A DNA stretch of 64,000 bases from NCBI GenBank assembly GCA_905183005.1, contig CAJJDO010000149.1:62001-126000 (forward strand). Reading direction: 5' to 3'. Made by a program: the position numbers and the translations under genes. This document shows, in pieces, positions 13,814 to 25,800 of the stretch (the first letter of the stretch is position 1; every line of letters starts with the position of its first letter). This stretch comes from Paramecium pentaurelia (taxonomy: Eukaryota; Ciliophora; Oligohymenophorea; Peniculida; Parameciidae). The notes below the pieces were generated by a model. It did not search any database. It was not told the origin of the DNA and saw only the letters and a program-made list of their open reading frames with translations.

Positions 13814-14517
13814 ATGCTAAACGAAGATCCAAAGATTTAACAACTCTATTCTAGTTTATAATTTTGTATAAAATCACTTGATCAAATATTATAAGCTAAA
13901 AAGAAGCCTCCTAAATAGTCAAATACTACTGAAAGAATAATCATTAAATAAGAAAGTGTCGAAATGTTAAATCATATTATATTCTAAGTTCTGAAGATTT
14001 CTAAAACCTAACTAAAGAATTAGAAACTATCAAATTCTAACATGAATCTATGATGGTTAAAATAATGAAACTTAGAAAAAAATTAGCAAGTTTACAAATT
14101 AAGTATTCTGAACTAGATGAAGAATTTTAAGCTTAAACAGAACTTCTTAAATAATATAAAATTACTAAAATAAACCCAAAGTACATAGAACTTCCAAGAG
14201 AAGAAATAAATCTTTATAAATCTCTTAAAACTTATATAAACTTGAATTAGTCTAAGTTTTCGTTATTTTTAAAATCCTTATTACATGAAAATAAAGATGA
14301 AAAGTTTTTAAATTTAGATTAATTGTTAAACTCAATACAAGATTATTACAAAAACTAATAAATGTATTTGAAACCAAAATTCAGTTTAAATAGTGTTGAG
14401 AGAGTTCGTTTACCAAGTTTAGAAATTAGATACTTTACTAATAGAAGATCAAAAGATTATAACTAGAATAGTATTAGTATTGATTAAGAATCAAAATCGC
14501 TATCATTTGCTATATGA
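13814..14517 (+). CDS. Coiled-coil protein of unknown function, 226 aa
   Basis: ATG at 13814 and TGA at 14515-14517. Intron 13966-13988 (23 nt) leaves 227 codons. Residues ~50-110 form a heptad-type helix (DFQNLTKELETIKFQHES, then KLRKKLASLQIKYSELDEEF). The C-terminal part is basic (VERVRLPSLEIRYFTNRR). No catalytic motif, signal peptide or membrane span is visible. It is convergent with the next coiled-coil gene, stops 58 bp apart. Confidence 0.7.
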
Positions 14518-14575
14518 AATTATATATAAATATATATATAAATAAATTGTCTGATAAATAAATAAATTAATGTTA

Positions 14576-16116
14576 TCACTTTTTTTTTAACATCATCATT
14601 GGTTTTCTATAAATGCTTAATATTAAATATATTTATATACTTTGGCTATTGAATTTATTGATTTTGTTATGTGTTATTATCATTCTAATCAATCAAACTT
14701 TTAGTTTCTTCTTCATTATTAGTATGAAGTGAATGTTGTTATTCAATAGGTTTTTCAATTTATATATTTTCTTATTACTCTTCCTTATTTTCAATAGATT
14801 CTGATATCTCTTAATTTTTAATATCTTTATGTTAATGTGTATTTTTATCAGTTTATTCTTTTGATCTTGGTTATCTTAAGTTTTATTGTTAAATTTCTAA
14901 ATTTGGTACTGTTTCTTCAAATTATTCTTCTTTGATAGTTTCGACTTTATTTTAAGAAGGATTTTTTCTTATTGATCCTTTATCTGATTTAGGAGATGGA
15001 GTCTCTTTTCTAGGTGTTGTAGGTTTTCTAGGTGCTGAGAAAACAGGTTTACTTGATCTTTATGAATTTTTATCTTCCAATCTCAAATATCTATTTGCTT
15101 CATGTATAAAAACTCTATTGATTTTAGTATCTCTTTCTAATTTAATCATTAACATTCTCTTTTTTTCAACTTCATTTTTCATTTAATTTCTATCATATTC
15201 TAATTTTTTATATTTTTCACTATAATTTTTCATTTATTCATCTTTTTTTTTTTATAGTTCAATTATTTCATCTTCAAGTTATTTTAATTTATTATCATCT
15301 ACTTCTTCTTCAGCTTATTTATTTCTTTTTTTCTATGCAATTTTTTATTAGAGATCTGATATTTGTTTTAATTTAGTTACTCTTTCATTATGAAATTTTT
15401 GAACATCTTTTTCATACTTATTGATTTCTTCAATTAAATTTCTAGATGTTTTTTATTCTTCCTATAATTCTTTTTTAAGTTAAGCAATAATTTATTATTA
15501 TTCTTTCAAGTCCATTTATTTTAATCCTTCATTTTATTTTTAATCAATCTTCTACTGTGATTCATACTCTTTGTATAACTTTTAATATTCATTTTCTAAA
15601 TATCTTTTCTTATCTTCCTTTTCTTTAATTCTAACTATTAACAATTATAATTACTTATTAATATCATAAGTTTATTCTAATTACTTTGATAATAATTTGA
15701 TTTGTGCAATATTATCATTAATTTATTTTTCTTGTTAATTCAAAATTGATTTCTTATCTGCAGGTTCTAAAGGCTTAGCAAATTTCTTTTCTTTTTCAAC
15801 TTTTTACTTTTCTTTTTAATTTTTAACAATATTATCAAGATGTACTATTAATTCTTGTAATTACTCTTTTAATTTCATATTCTATTCAATTAATTTAGTA
15901 GGTTCTATCTAATAGGTCAATTTCATATTATACAGTTTCATGTTTTTTTGAAACATTCTATTATTCTTTTGCATAGCTTTTCATTTTATCATGTTTAGTA
16001 ACAGCCTATTACTATTTCTCAATTTTTGATTTTTCAATCTGACTAACAGCAACAGAATTATTTTGTTAAGCTGAACTTGCCCTTGATTATTTTAAATTAG
16101 GTGATTGTTATCTCAT
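14576..16116 (-). CDS. Long coiled-coil protein, 496 aa
   Basis: ATG at 16116 and TGA at 14576. Introns 15909-15933 and 14616-14640 (both 25 nt) leave 497 codons. Residues ~30-330 are almost continuous Lys/Glu/Gln-rich heptads. Then comes a Pro/Ser/Thr/Arg patch (SAPRKPTTPRKETPSP) that looks like a phosphorylation or microtubule-binding linker, and an acidic Gln-rich tail. No enzymatic domain is visible. Such proteins are common in the ciliate cortex and basal bodies, but the sequence shows nothing that fixes the location. Confidence 0.78.
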
Positions 16117-16151
16117 AATTTATCAATTTTTTTAATTAGATAAAAATATAT

Positions 16152-17379
16152 ATCAAACATATTCATCAATTTTAATCATTTTTATAATCATTTCAATATC
16201 AATAAGTTTTTTTGCCAATTCAATACTTCCATTCACACCAAAGAATCTTTATCAAAAGGAATTTATAGATTTATTTTTTATTCTTTTTAAATATTCATAT
16301 AATAGAATAATGAAGTATTTCATGCTCATTATCTGAAATAAAAGAATATACTTAATCTAATTAAATAATAATGTACTTAAATATTTAAGAAGTTTATATG
16401 TTGTGTTTATGATATCTTTTGAAAATTGAAACTAATTAAAATTATATATTTGATACACTAATACTCAAAATTTATTAATTAATAACTATAATTGATCAAA
16501 TTATTTCTTATTAATTTTGACTTACTATTCTAAACGTTTTATTTAAGTAAAAATTTTATGAAATGAAGTGATGTTTAAATCTAATTACAATTTGATTTAT
16601 ATGTTCTTCATATATAAATCATTAATGCAAGTTATTTTCCTTTGATCTTGAAATATCATTATCATTGTTACTATGTAATATTTTCAATTTAATTGAATAC
16701 TATAATTTTATACTATTAATAATTCACTACATCAGTATATTAATATAATTTCTCTACTAATTCTATTAAATATTCCAATGAATCTTAACGATCAAGATTA
16801 TTAGAGATTCTCACTATTGAATATATGATAAACTGAGAAATTTTATTGATTCTCCTACTAAAATACTAAATTTAATAATTAAATTTATACTTTATTTAAT
16901 CTTCTTGTATCAATAACATGAATTATTTATAATCATGCATAAAACGAGTAACTCTTGAAGTTTAATATAAAAGCAACTTCATCAGATGTCCAAAGTAGTA
17001 ATGAATTGGATTTGACACAAAACAATATTTTTTATGATAAAAATCCTACTGAAAAATAGGATCTCTAAGTTTCTGAATATTCTTTTAAAATGTTCATTTA
17101 CTGGAAAGGTTGTATAATTTTTTTAAATAATCTTAATCCATTGCCATTCCATCCTAAATTCATTAATTCTTATAGTAATCATAAATACAATTCTCTAATA
17201 GAATTTTTATTTAAAAAAAGTATGATAATTTCTAATTGGTATATATTTCCTAAGAAGAATGTGATCAAATTTGTAAGATAATCTAAAGTGAGAATTAATT
17301 TCAGTTTCAAATTCAAAACATCAACATTAAATGCAGTTTCTACTAAAGAATTGTGCATTATGTTAAGAAAGTGAATCAT
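16152..17379 (-). CDS. RasGEF-like helical protein (divergent, 3' end uncertain)
   Basis: ATG at 17379. Introns 17169-17188 and 17082-17101 (both 20 nt) join frames cleanly through a ~200-residue helical block containing RINKISQFIIYSIVRISNN and DSLEYLIELVEKLYQYTDV. This pattern resembles the core of RasGEF/Cdc25 domains (locate on membrane, then helix carrying the conserved Asn region), and DYLTNLITFFLGNIYQLE could correspond to RasGEF_N. Downstream of about 16690 at least two further introns are needed and alternatives exist, so the end at TGA 16152 is a guess. If correct, it would activate a small GTPase. Similarity is weak and judged by eye. Confidence 0.4.
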
Positions 17380-17567
17380 ATACTTTTGTTTTTATAATAT
17401 CTATATAATAATTATCTGATATTATATCAAATTCTGTAATCATAATTAATTTATACTTATTCTAAAATTACTAAAGACTTATGTTTTATTATTTAAGTTT
17501 AAAAATTAAAGTTGTTAAATTTAGAATTTAATAATAGTATATACATATATATTTAATATTCAGTAAT

Positions 17568-17891
17568 TCATTTTCCTTATACTACTGTAGGAGTATTTTC
17601 TGTAAGATTATCATTTAATGCTTATTCGTCAATTATCATATCTTTATGTTGAATTATCAATTATAATTATTCAATTTTTTAGTAACTTTATTCCAATTCT
17701 AATTTAAACATATTATTTTTGCGTTTTAATTTCTACTATGTATGTCCATTGCCCTTCAATAATTAGTTCTCATCTTTCAATTCTTATAATTCTAGTTCAG
17801 CCTTCTCCAGTTTCCCCCTTAAGTTTTTAATATGGTTTAATAAGGAAGATCTCTCTTATAACACAGTTCTGCATGAATCACAATAGTCCAT
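17568..17891 (-). CDS. Short coiled-coil protein, 107 aa
   Basis: Intronless, 108 codons including TGA. An N-terminal CDSC pair (MDYCDSCRTVL) is followed by a helix rich in Leu/Glu/Lys (KLEKAELELQELKDENQLL) with clear heptads, then a Lys-rich KLKRKNN segment and a second helix. The CxxC at residues 4-7 could be half a metal site. I do not recognise a family. Confidence 0.65.
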
Positions 17892-18323
17892 TTTTTTAAA
17901 TTAAATTATTATCTAAATTTTTAGTAATAACGAAATTTTGTTTAATTTAATTCATGAATCATAAATTGATAATTTTTTTCTATTAGGAAATATCTTAATA
18001 ATTATATAAATCAAGATTTGTATAAATAATTAAAAGAAATAGAAAATCATTAAAAATTATAAAAAATAAATATACAATTTAATAGAATATATAAAGATAA
18101 GGTTAAATTTGATACATAATTCTAAAATGTTTGTTTTTAAACCAACATTATCATTTTAATTTTTTTACTATTAAAAAATACAATTAATCATTTAGATTTA
18201 TAGTATAATAGTTTTTCTAATTCATTCAAGATAAATAAAAAAGGAGTCAGTTATTCTAGTTTACATATCTATTCTTGAAATAAAAGAATCGAAAAAGTAA
18301 ATAAAAAAAAATTTGAAGTGAAA
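17892..18323. other. Divergent promoter spacer
   Basis: About 430 bp of AT-rich sequence between two genes transcribed away from each other. No coding block, repeat or RNA gene was recognised; it presumably carries both promoters. Confidence 0.4.
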
Positions 18324-19112
18324 ATGGTTAATTAGTTGCCAAAAAGATAATATATATCTGCTTATTAAATTTTCTATAAGGAATAGAGCAAGGTTTTTTA
18401 GTAAAATGGAGTTGGTATCAATATGGTTGGGGCTTTACTGTAAAGAAAATGGGAATCTTTATCTTAAGAGGAATAGAGACATTATTAAGAAATATTTGAA
18501 AAATTTGAAGTGAAATATTAAGAGTAATTAAATGAATTTAAAAAATTAAATCAAATATTGAAACATTCAAAAAAGATAGAGAAATCAATTATAAGACTTA
18601 AGAAACCTTAAATTCCATAGATTCATTATGTTATATAAAATAGATATAAATATAATGGAAAGAATTACAGCTAAAGATAAATTTATGTTGAATTAATTTA
18701 AGAGTTTGGATTTTAAAGATTGGAAATGAAAGAATAGTTAGAATTGGAATATGAGAGTAAATAAATTATATATGATTATGAAATGATTGAGATGCTGAAG
18801 TAAATTAAATTATAAATTAATTATATTAGACAGAAATGTTAGAAGTATTAAAGTTTGAAAGAGAAATTATAAATCAATTTAAAATAGCAAGCACAAGTAT
18901 AGGAATTCAATTCTCATAAGTATGAATAAAAGAACTTTGCAGTAGATGTATAAGGTCGTAATCAAACGATGGGTAGTAAAGTAATTTTAAATGCCTATCA
19001 ATGCTAGCAAGTATATTAAATTCAGAGTAGCAATACTTTAAAAGGATTGAGTCTGATTGCTATGAAATTACCATAAGAAGAGTTAAATACTTAAGGGAAG
19101 AGAGAAACTTGA
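18324..19112 (+). CDS. HMG-box DNA-binding protein, 262 aa
   Basis: Intronless, 263 codons. Residues ~5-70 form an HMG box: PKRQYISAYQIFYKEQ, then MVGALLQRKWESLSQEEQRHY, with the aromatic and Trp positions of the three-helix L-shaped fold in place. The rest is long helical Gln/Lys/Glu-rich sequence (KCQKYQSLKEKLQINLKQQ) and a Ser/Gln tail. HMG boxes bend DNA without strong sequence preference. Here the protein is probably nuclear and architectural. It is convergent with the second SANT gene (stops 96 bp apart). Confidence 0.85.
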
Positions 19113-19207
19113 ATTGAATTTTTATGTTATATATAGATTCAAAAATAAGAAATGATACTATCTTTTAAAAATGCCACTAACATTTCAGTATAATATACAA
19201 AGATAAA

Positions 19208-19563
19208 TCAATTACTATCTTCATTAGATTGTTTATGTTAAGCGAAATAGCTTCTGGCAAATTGTTTGGATCTCCAAAAACTTGTATCTATAGAAGATTT
19301 TGTCTTTTATGGATTAAATTTTTAGTGATGCGATCTTATATTATGGGTTCTTACCTGCATTAACTTGGTGTACGAGTGCCAACAACTTAACTCATTCTCT
19401 TGAATAATCGTTACCCTTTGGTGTGGTTGGCATTCTCCAATAAAAAGTTGAGATATGCATTGTGTTCTATTTGATTCCAATGACCTTGTTATTTGGCAAT
19501 TCTCTTGGATCCTGTCTGCAATTCACATGATTACTTTGTAGCTTCAGAATCATTTTAAGCCAT
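19208..19563 (-). CDS. Small SANT/Myb-like protein, 111 aa
   Basis: ATG at 19563 and TGA at 19208. Intron 19335-19354 (20 nt) leaves 112 codons. GHWNQIEHNAYLNFLLEN opens a SANT-type domain that closes with TRTPSQCRSHHQKFNPQK. The same Trp, spacing and SQCRSHHQ recognition helix occur in the protein at 9835-10477, and the intron interrupts the same Arg codon, so the two are paralogues. Almost nothing lies outside the domain, so it may act as a partner or competitor of a longer SANT protein (inference). Confidence 0.8.
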
Positions 19564-20711
19564 TAATTAGATTTAGAATAAAAATAATAATAATAACTTA
19601 ATTTGTTAAGATCAACTCAATATTAATATATATGATTGATTATAAATAAAATCTCTAAATTTCATTTACTATTAAAAAACACCTCATTCACAAGAAATTA
19701 CTAGTTATAAGATTTAAGGATATTTAAGAAAAAGTAAATATTAAATTAAAATTAACAAGACATCTTGAATTATTATAATAGGAACAATAATTGAATTCAC
19801 AAATCAATCTTATTATGTATATATAATTGAATTTTAATTCAAAGATTATAAGTAAAAATCAAATAAATTTTGCTAATAGTCTTCAAATTTATAAAATTGG
19901 TATGATATTTTATCAAAAAAAGTTTGAGAATTTCTGTTTTTAATTCTATTGATTTAATAGGATTGAATTAGAATTTTTAATATCATTTGAAGCAGAATAA
20001 GTTTTTAATAGTTCATAGATAAGAGTAATTTCCATTTATTATATCAAAATAAGATTATAGTTAATATTAACAATAAAACAATAATAATTATTGTTTTATT
20101 GTTAATATTAATTATATGAACATTATTTTAAAAAGTTTATACCCTCATTTAACTTCTGCATCTAAAATCTAAAAACTTATACATTTGAAATTTAGTATCT
20201 AGACTCAGTTTTAAAAAAAACTTAAGTATGATAAATAAAAACTTTATGAAATAAACAAAGAGTCTTGAATTAATTAATTCTATATAAAATTTACTTGAGG
20301 TTCTTATTGAGTATTTAAAATACAGAGTATATCAATTTATTTTTTATGATTAACAATAACTTTAGTCTAATATTGTGAAATATATTTAAATATCTTCTTT
20401 CATTCTCTATTATCTTGTGTTGCAATAGTTTTCCATTTATATTGAGTACAAATAGGGATAGTGTGTAATAAAGGGTTTAACCTTCAGATTTCTATTAAGA
20501 TGCATCATAATAAATTGATCATTCCATTAGAACATTTAAATAAATCTTACAAAAAGAAGATGAACTAATATATCTTTATGTACTCCTGAGCAATAGCATT
20601 ATTAATAGATATCCAGGTAGAAGTATATAGGGGTTTAATTGAAAACAAATCTAATTTCGGATGTTTATAATTTCTTGATTTGAGTGAATGATGTATTATT
20701 CATTATAATTA
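19564..20711. other. Long AT-rich spacer with a perfect palindrome
   Basis: 1.15 kb without a gene model that survives checking. A plus-strand frame from 19632 reads well for ~100 codons but ends in TGA whether or not the 25-nt candidate intron at 19936-19960 is removed. The hairpin-forming palindrome at 20061-20111 is the only strong structure. Confidence 0.45.
20061..20111. repeat. 51-bp perfect inverted repeat (25-bp arms, 1-nt loop)
   Basis: Arms of 25 bp match perfectly around the single central base 20086. All-AT-rich arms contain TTAATATTAACAATAAAACA on the left and its complement on the right. In DNA it could extrude a cruciform; if transcribed, it would be a long hairpin. Confidence 0.9.
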
Positions 20712-21417
20712 ATGGAGAATGGGCATTCAATACCTGTATTTTTGACAAAACTTTATACAATCGTATAAGGGAATTAAGAACAAGAGATACTCAGATTTGA
20801 TGAAAGTGGACGAATTCTAGTATTGGCTGATTAGGATAGATTGTAATAGTATTTGCTTCCAGAATATTTTGGTCATAAGAATTTACCTAGTTTTCTAAGG
20901 TATTTAACCTTAATAGTAATTAGATAATTGAATATGTATGGATTCAGAAAGAGACACAACAATGGTGTGTTGGAATTTAAACATAAATATTTTAGAAGAG
21001 ATGGGAAGTAAGATGTATGCGTTAATTAGGATAATTTTTGAATCAAATTAAGAGAAGAAATGAGATTGAAATGGTTTAGCAAATTCCTGATTAAGAAGAC
21101 ATTAATACATCAATTGATTAGCTAAGATAAACATAATAGAGTTTATAGAGTCTAATTTAAAATGTGGCAACATAAAATTTTATGATTATGAACACTATTA
21201 TGCATCATTAACAAGTAAGAATTTAAATTAAACAAAGTAAATGGCAGAAACTAGTACTGCTAATTTTGTACGATTTGCTCATTTAAGCGATTTGATCTCT
21301 TAGGTTGTTTCACATTTCCAGATTGATGCTGCCAATGAGATTGAGAATAATCTTGCTCATTAGAGGAGAGAAGCTTAACGAGGTTTGGAATACATTATAG
21401 AAGATACGGAAAAATGA
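20712..21417 (+). CDS. Heat shock factor (HSF)-type DNA-binding protein with one-base frameshift
   Basis: ATG at 20712. The HSF DNA-binding domain is clear: VFLTKLYTIV, FDESGRILVLADQDRLQQY, LPSFLRQLNMYGFRKRH, LEFKHKYFRR. Intron 20901-20924 (24 nt) falls inside the LRQLNMYGF recognition motif. After FRRDGK the frame hits TGA at about 21038; one extra base in the T5 run 21034-21038 would restore LNQIKRR and a following heptad helix (IDQLRQTQQSLQSLIQNV) like the HSF trimerisation region. A second 23-nt intron near 21212 would join the tail (MAETSTANFVRF...) to TGA 21415. Either a sequencing/assembly deletion or a broken gene. Confidence 0.8.
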
Positions 21418-21646
21418 TTCTAATATATCAATTAATTAAAGTGTTGTAGGGGAGCAGATGCAATGGCCATAAAATACAAGTAACCAAGTAAACAAACTCA
21501 ATCAAATCTTAATCCAGATTTAAATCATCTGTCTAACTTTAAGGTTTCTTACTTTCCCTTTCTTTTAATATAAACATATATATTGTCATACCGGGGTACT
21601 CAAAGGGCTTGTTTGATTCCAAGATTTATAAGTATTATTTTAAAAA
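21418..21646. other. Spacer with two G+C-richer islets
   Basis: A 229-bp gap between the HSF-type and JmjC genes. Two short stretches (about 21444-21470 and 21588-21625, including ACCGGGGTACTCAAAGGGC) are far richer in G+C than their surroundings. They do not fold as a tRNA by eye and match no small RNA I know. Confidence 0.3.
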
Positions 21647-22761
21647 ATGACAACCATCGAGGAGTGCCCTGTATTACATCCAACACCTTAAGAGTTTGAA
21701 AATTTCTATAATTACATTGAGAAAATAGATAAATTATATTCAACCAACTATGGGATGGTGAAAGTAAATTCTATTATTTTAATTTAATTCGTAGATCATT
21801 CCTCCAAAGAACTTCCGAATACGCTAGTAAGATTACAATAAATCTCTTGACAATCTTATTATTTAAGGTCCTATTGAATAGAATGTTTATGGTAAAGGTG
21901 GTAACTATGAATGTTTGCACATTTAAAAAAAGTCAATGCCCCTTAAAGATTATAGAGCTAAACAAGCAGAAATAGATAAACAACATGAAAAACTAAATTC
22001 AGACCAACTTGAAAAACTCTATTGGAAAAGTTTAGCCTTTAGTCCTCCTCTTTATGGTGCTGATATTAAACTTAGTCTCATGGATGTTGACAATTCTTGG
22101 AACCTTAACCAAATTACAAGTTTACTCAATTTTGGACTCAAGAACCGTATCCCAGGAGTTAATGAACCTTATATTTATGTTGGTTCCTGGAAAACATTCT
22201 TTGCTTGGCATAAAGAAGATTTAGATCTTTGCAGTGTCAATTACCTTCATGTAGGTAAAGATAAGTAAAGAATAATTTTTATTATTATATAGATTCTGGT
22301 ATTCTATACCTGAGGCTGATAGTCATTTGATTGAAAAGTATGCTAAATAAATATATGGAGATCATTTTAATAAATGTTCAGAATATTTAAGACATAAAAC
22401 AACAGTTATAAATCCATATTTACTAAAAGAGAAAATACCTGAAATTAGAATATCAAAAATGGCTCATCATTAAGGTGAATTTATGTTTATTTTTGCTGGA
22501 GCCTATCATTAAGGATTCAATTGTGGATTCAATATTGCTGAAGCAGTGAATTTAGCCACTCTTAATTGGTTACCTTTATTATTAGAAGCCAAAACATGTC
22601 AATGTGTCAAAGATAATGTCAAAATTGATTCAATTAGTTTTGCTGAAAATCTTAAACGTTCCAATAAATTTAAAGAAGATGAAAGAGTCAAAAACTTTTT
22701 GGAAAAGACTAAATCAATGTAAAGCATACTACGGAAAAACATTAAGAAAATTAAAGTATGA
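21647..22761 (+). CDS. JmjN-JmjC histone lysine demethylase, KDM4-like
   Basis: ATG at 21647 and TGA at 22759-22761. Introns 21764-21794 and 22265-22292 leave 352 codons, about the size of a KDM4 catalytic core. JmjN: HPTPQEFENFYNYIEKID. JmjC: VGSWKTFFAWHKEDLDLCS gives the first two Fe ligands (His-x-Glu), YLHVGKDKFWYSIPE follows, and FAGAYHQGFNCGFNIAEA supplies the third His and the 2-oxoglutarate side. EAKTCQC near the end may supply Cys ligands of the KDM4 zinc site. Known reaction: Fe(II)/2-oxoglutarate-dependent removal of methyl groups from histone Lys. No PHD or Tudor domains. Nuclear. Confidence 0.88.
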
Positions 22762-22841
22762 TTTAATTAAAATAACTATTATAGAATAATATTCTTATAT
22801 TTTATAAATCTACTAAATCCATATATTATAAATTTTAATAA

Positions 22842-25800
22842 TCAATTTTCCTCCTCATATGATTATTCATCCTTCTTTTAATTTTAAAAAGCATCAATTT
22901 TAACATTCTTATCATAATTTATTTTTGGTAACAGTTCAGAATCCTAACTATCTCCAATTATATCTTATTGTTTAGTCTGTATATAATAATTTATAATATA
23001 ATACATCTTTCAAATCTTTAACATATTTTCTTAAGAGAGGTTTATTAGTGAGTTTGATCTATTCTGAATTGAGTTTATCAAACATATTTTATTCAAGTAC
23101 ATTACCAGTAATTGGTATTGTATAAATTGAATGTTTTGACATAATTTACAATTCATCAGAAAATTGCCCAACTCTTTCTGCATTAATATGTACAAATACT
23201 TCTCTGACTAAACCGAGGGATATCTAAAAAAATAATTAATAAATTAGAATACTGATCCCATCTATTTCATTAACGCTTTGATATTATTATTTAATGGCTA
23301 CTTTAAAACTATACGTTAAGCCATAATATCCTCGTTTTTAACAGAAATTTTGAATTCGTATTATCCACCTTGTTTAAGTTCTCCAAACTAAACATTTATA
23401 GGATAAATTAACAGATCCTTTTTTAATCTATCATTTATATCACCAGTAACCATTAGATTCTTTTTATCAATAAGATCATCTAAGTTGTTTTTCTTATCAA
23501 AAGTCCTTATTATAGTTTGATGCATGCCTTCATTTCTAAGTTAACTAATAGGAGCAGCTTATTAATAAATTCTAGTAGCCATAGAACTAATTTTAATTCT
23601 ATTATCTGTTGAAGCATCTGTTAAAATGTACTTTTAATTCAATTCAGATTTTGGATTAGTTTTAAGAAGACAAGGCACCAATTTTATATCTTTTCTATCC
23701 TTTCCATAGACATCAAAATCTTTCTTTTTAACTTATCTATATCTGATTGAGTCATCAAGTAGTTTTCTTTGTTTAACTTCATCATCAATTTCTGCTTGAG
23801 TGAATACAGAGGGCTTAATAATTACTTTTGTAAGATTATTGGTATTATTATATTATGGTGAAGGCAATTAAGGTTATTCTAATGGAATTATTCCTTCTGG
23901 TAATGTTTTTTAAGCATCTTATTGATTCAATGTTAACTATTGTTATTATTGTTCTTCTGTAGGTTATTGTATTCTTTCTCTTGGTTTTTTTATTGGAGGA
24001 TCTTCAGGTGCTGTTTTCAAATATTCGTGTCCTTCTTTTGTATCAAAGTAATTTAATACAAATCCTTAGGCTTCAACAGATGGTTTGATGGATTTTTAGA
24101 GTTAAATAGTTTGTACTTTCCTTTGTACATCAATAAAGGCTTATTAGACAACTTACTATACTTTAGCTGTTTTAACTAGAGTTTATTCTAGAGGTTCAAC
24201 AATATTGGATGTTGTATCAGGCAAAGTAATTTTACTTTTGGCTTAATCATAGGATTCATATGAATAATCAGTTCTTCTGCTTTCCAAGATTTTCATTTAA
24301 ATAATAAATTCAGCATCTCTTTCATCTTCAGATTTTTAAATAACTCCAAATTCATTTTATGCTTTCTACATAGCCTTTTGCCAAACTTCATATTTTTATA
24401 ATGATTATTCATGAAGAACTCTTTAATCTTTATCAAAAGGAAGGTATTCCAAAAAATTACGATAGGTAAAGACTTTATGAGGAATTATAGTTGTTTTTTA
24501 AATAGTTTTGGGTACAATATCTAATGTTTATGGTATTTTGACTTCAATGAACTTTTTGGCTTAATTCTTCAATTCAGTGATGAATGAAATAGATTTGACA
24601 TTATTTGGTAATTCATCAATTAATTTAGTACAGAAAGGATTTTCTGATTTAAGTCTAAAGTAATCTTGTAATTGAGTTTGATTAAATAATTCTATACCAG
24701 TATTATCATTTTTAACTAAAAATAATCTTGGAGGAACCCATGATTTTGGTGGTGGAAGTACTTTATTTTCTTCATCTACAAACAAACCATCTGGAATATA
24801 ATCAGGAGTAGAGGGTTCTTGATTTAAGGATACTGATATCTTAGATGTAACAGTTCCATCTTCATCAATTTAGAAATAATTAGATTCTTCATCTTTTGTA
24901 AAAATACATTTTCTAGTCAAATCAATTGTATAAACTCCAGCTTTACGTTCATCTGACACAGAAAACAATTATAACCAATAATCTAGATCTTATCCTAATG
25001 GTTTCTTCTCTCCTTTATTATTGAGTCTTACTCTCTCTTCAGCAGTTACAATGACAATCTCTCCATCATCAACTACTTTAGCAACACTTCCATCTTAAGT
25101 GTACATCAAATGAATTCGATTAGTTTTATATTATTTATACTCTGGTAATTCTTATTTTTCAATATATGAAATGATTTTGCATCCTTAATAATAAGTTTCA
25201 ACTACTCTACCATCATTACTTCTTTCAAAGATATTATCAAAACCTACATTTGCATAAGCACTGCCCATTCCAATAATAGTTCCAGTTCTCTATTTCACCT
25301 TGTCTATTGTGACTACAACACTAGCAAAATTAGGATGTTCAACAATCACCTTATCTCCTTTTATAAGCATTATTGTTCCATCATAATGTTATGTATATTG
25401 AGATCCATCCTTATAATAAATAATAAGAGTTTGATCATCTCTAATATAAACTTTGGCACCACTTTCAGGATCATTTTTTGTAGCACAAGGAATCTTTTCT
25501 ATTCCCTTCTATGATTTTCTAAATCCTTTATTATTTGTTGTTATCCACATATCATTTTTGTACATAGAAACATTACCATTTGCATATAATACTATGATTG
25601 ATCCATCTTTTTTATAAACTATTACTGTTCCTTATCCTGTAATAACTCTTTTAATTTCTAATTCATGATTGATTTCTGCATTATCATATAAATTTAATAA
25701 TGTTTGAGTTTATTCTTATTATTTTTAATACAAATATTATTAAACTACTTCTCCCTTTTGAGTAAACCTTAAACAAAGACCATTCTTAAATGTCAAATTC

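Noticed and set aside
17090..17373. Plus-strand frame with MFIYWKGCIIFLNNL and a plausible upstream extension
   Set aside because: The minus strand gives a multi-exon RasGEF-like protein with two 20-nt introns in phase; the plus frame needs a start that is not present.
19632..20231. Possible 200-codon plus-strand gene across the palindrome
   Set aside because: Removing the only candidate intron (19936-19960) creates TGA at the joint, and leaving it in also ends the frame.
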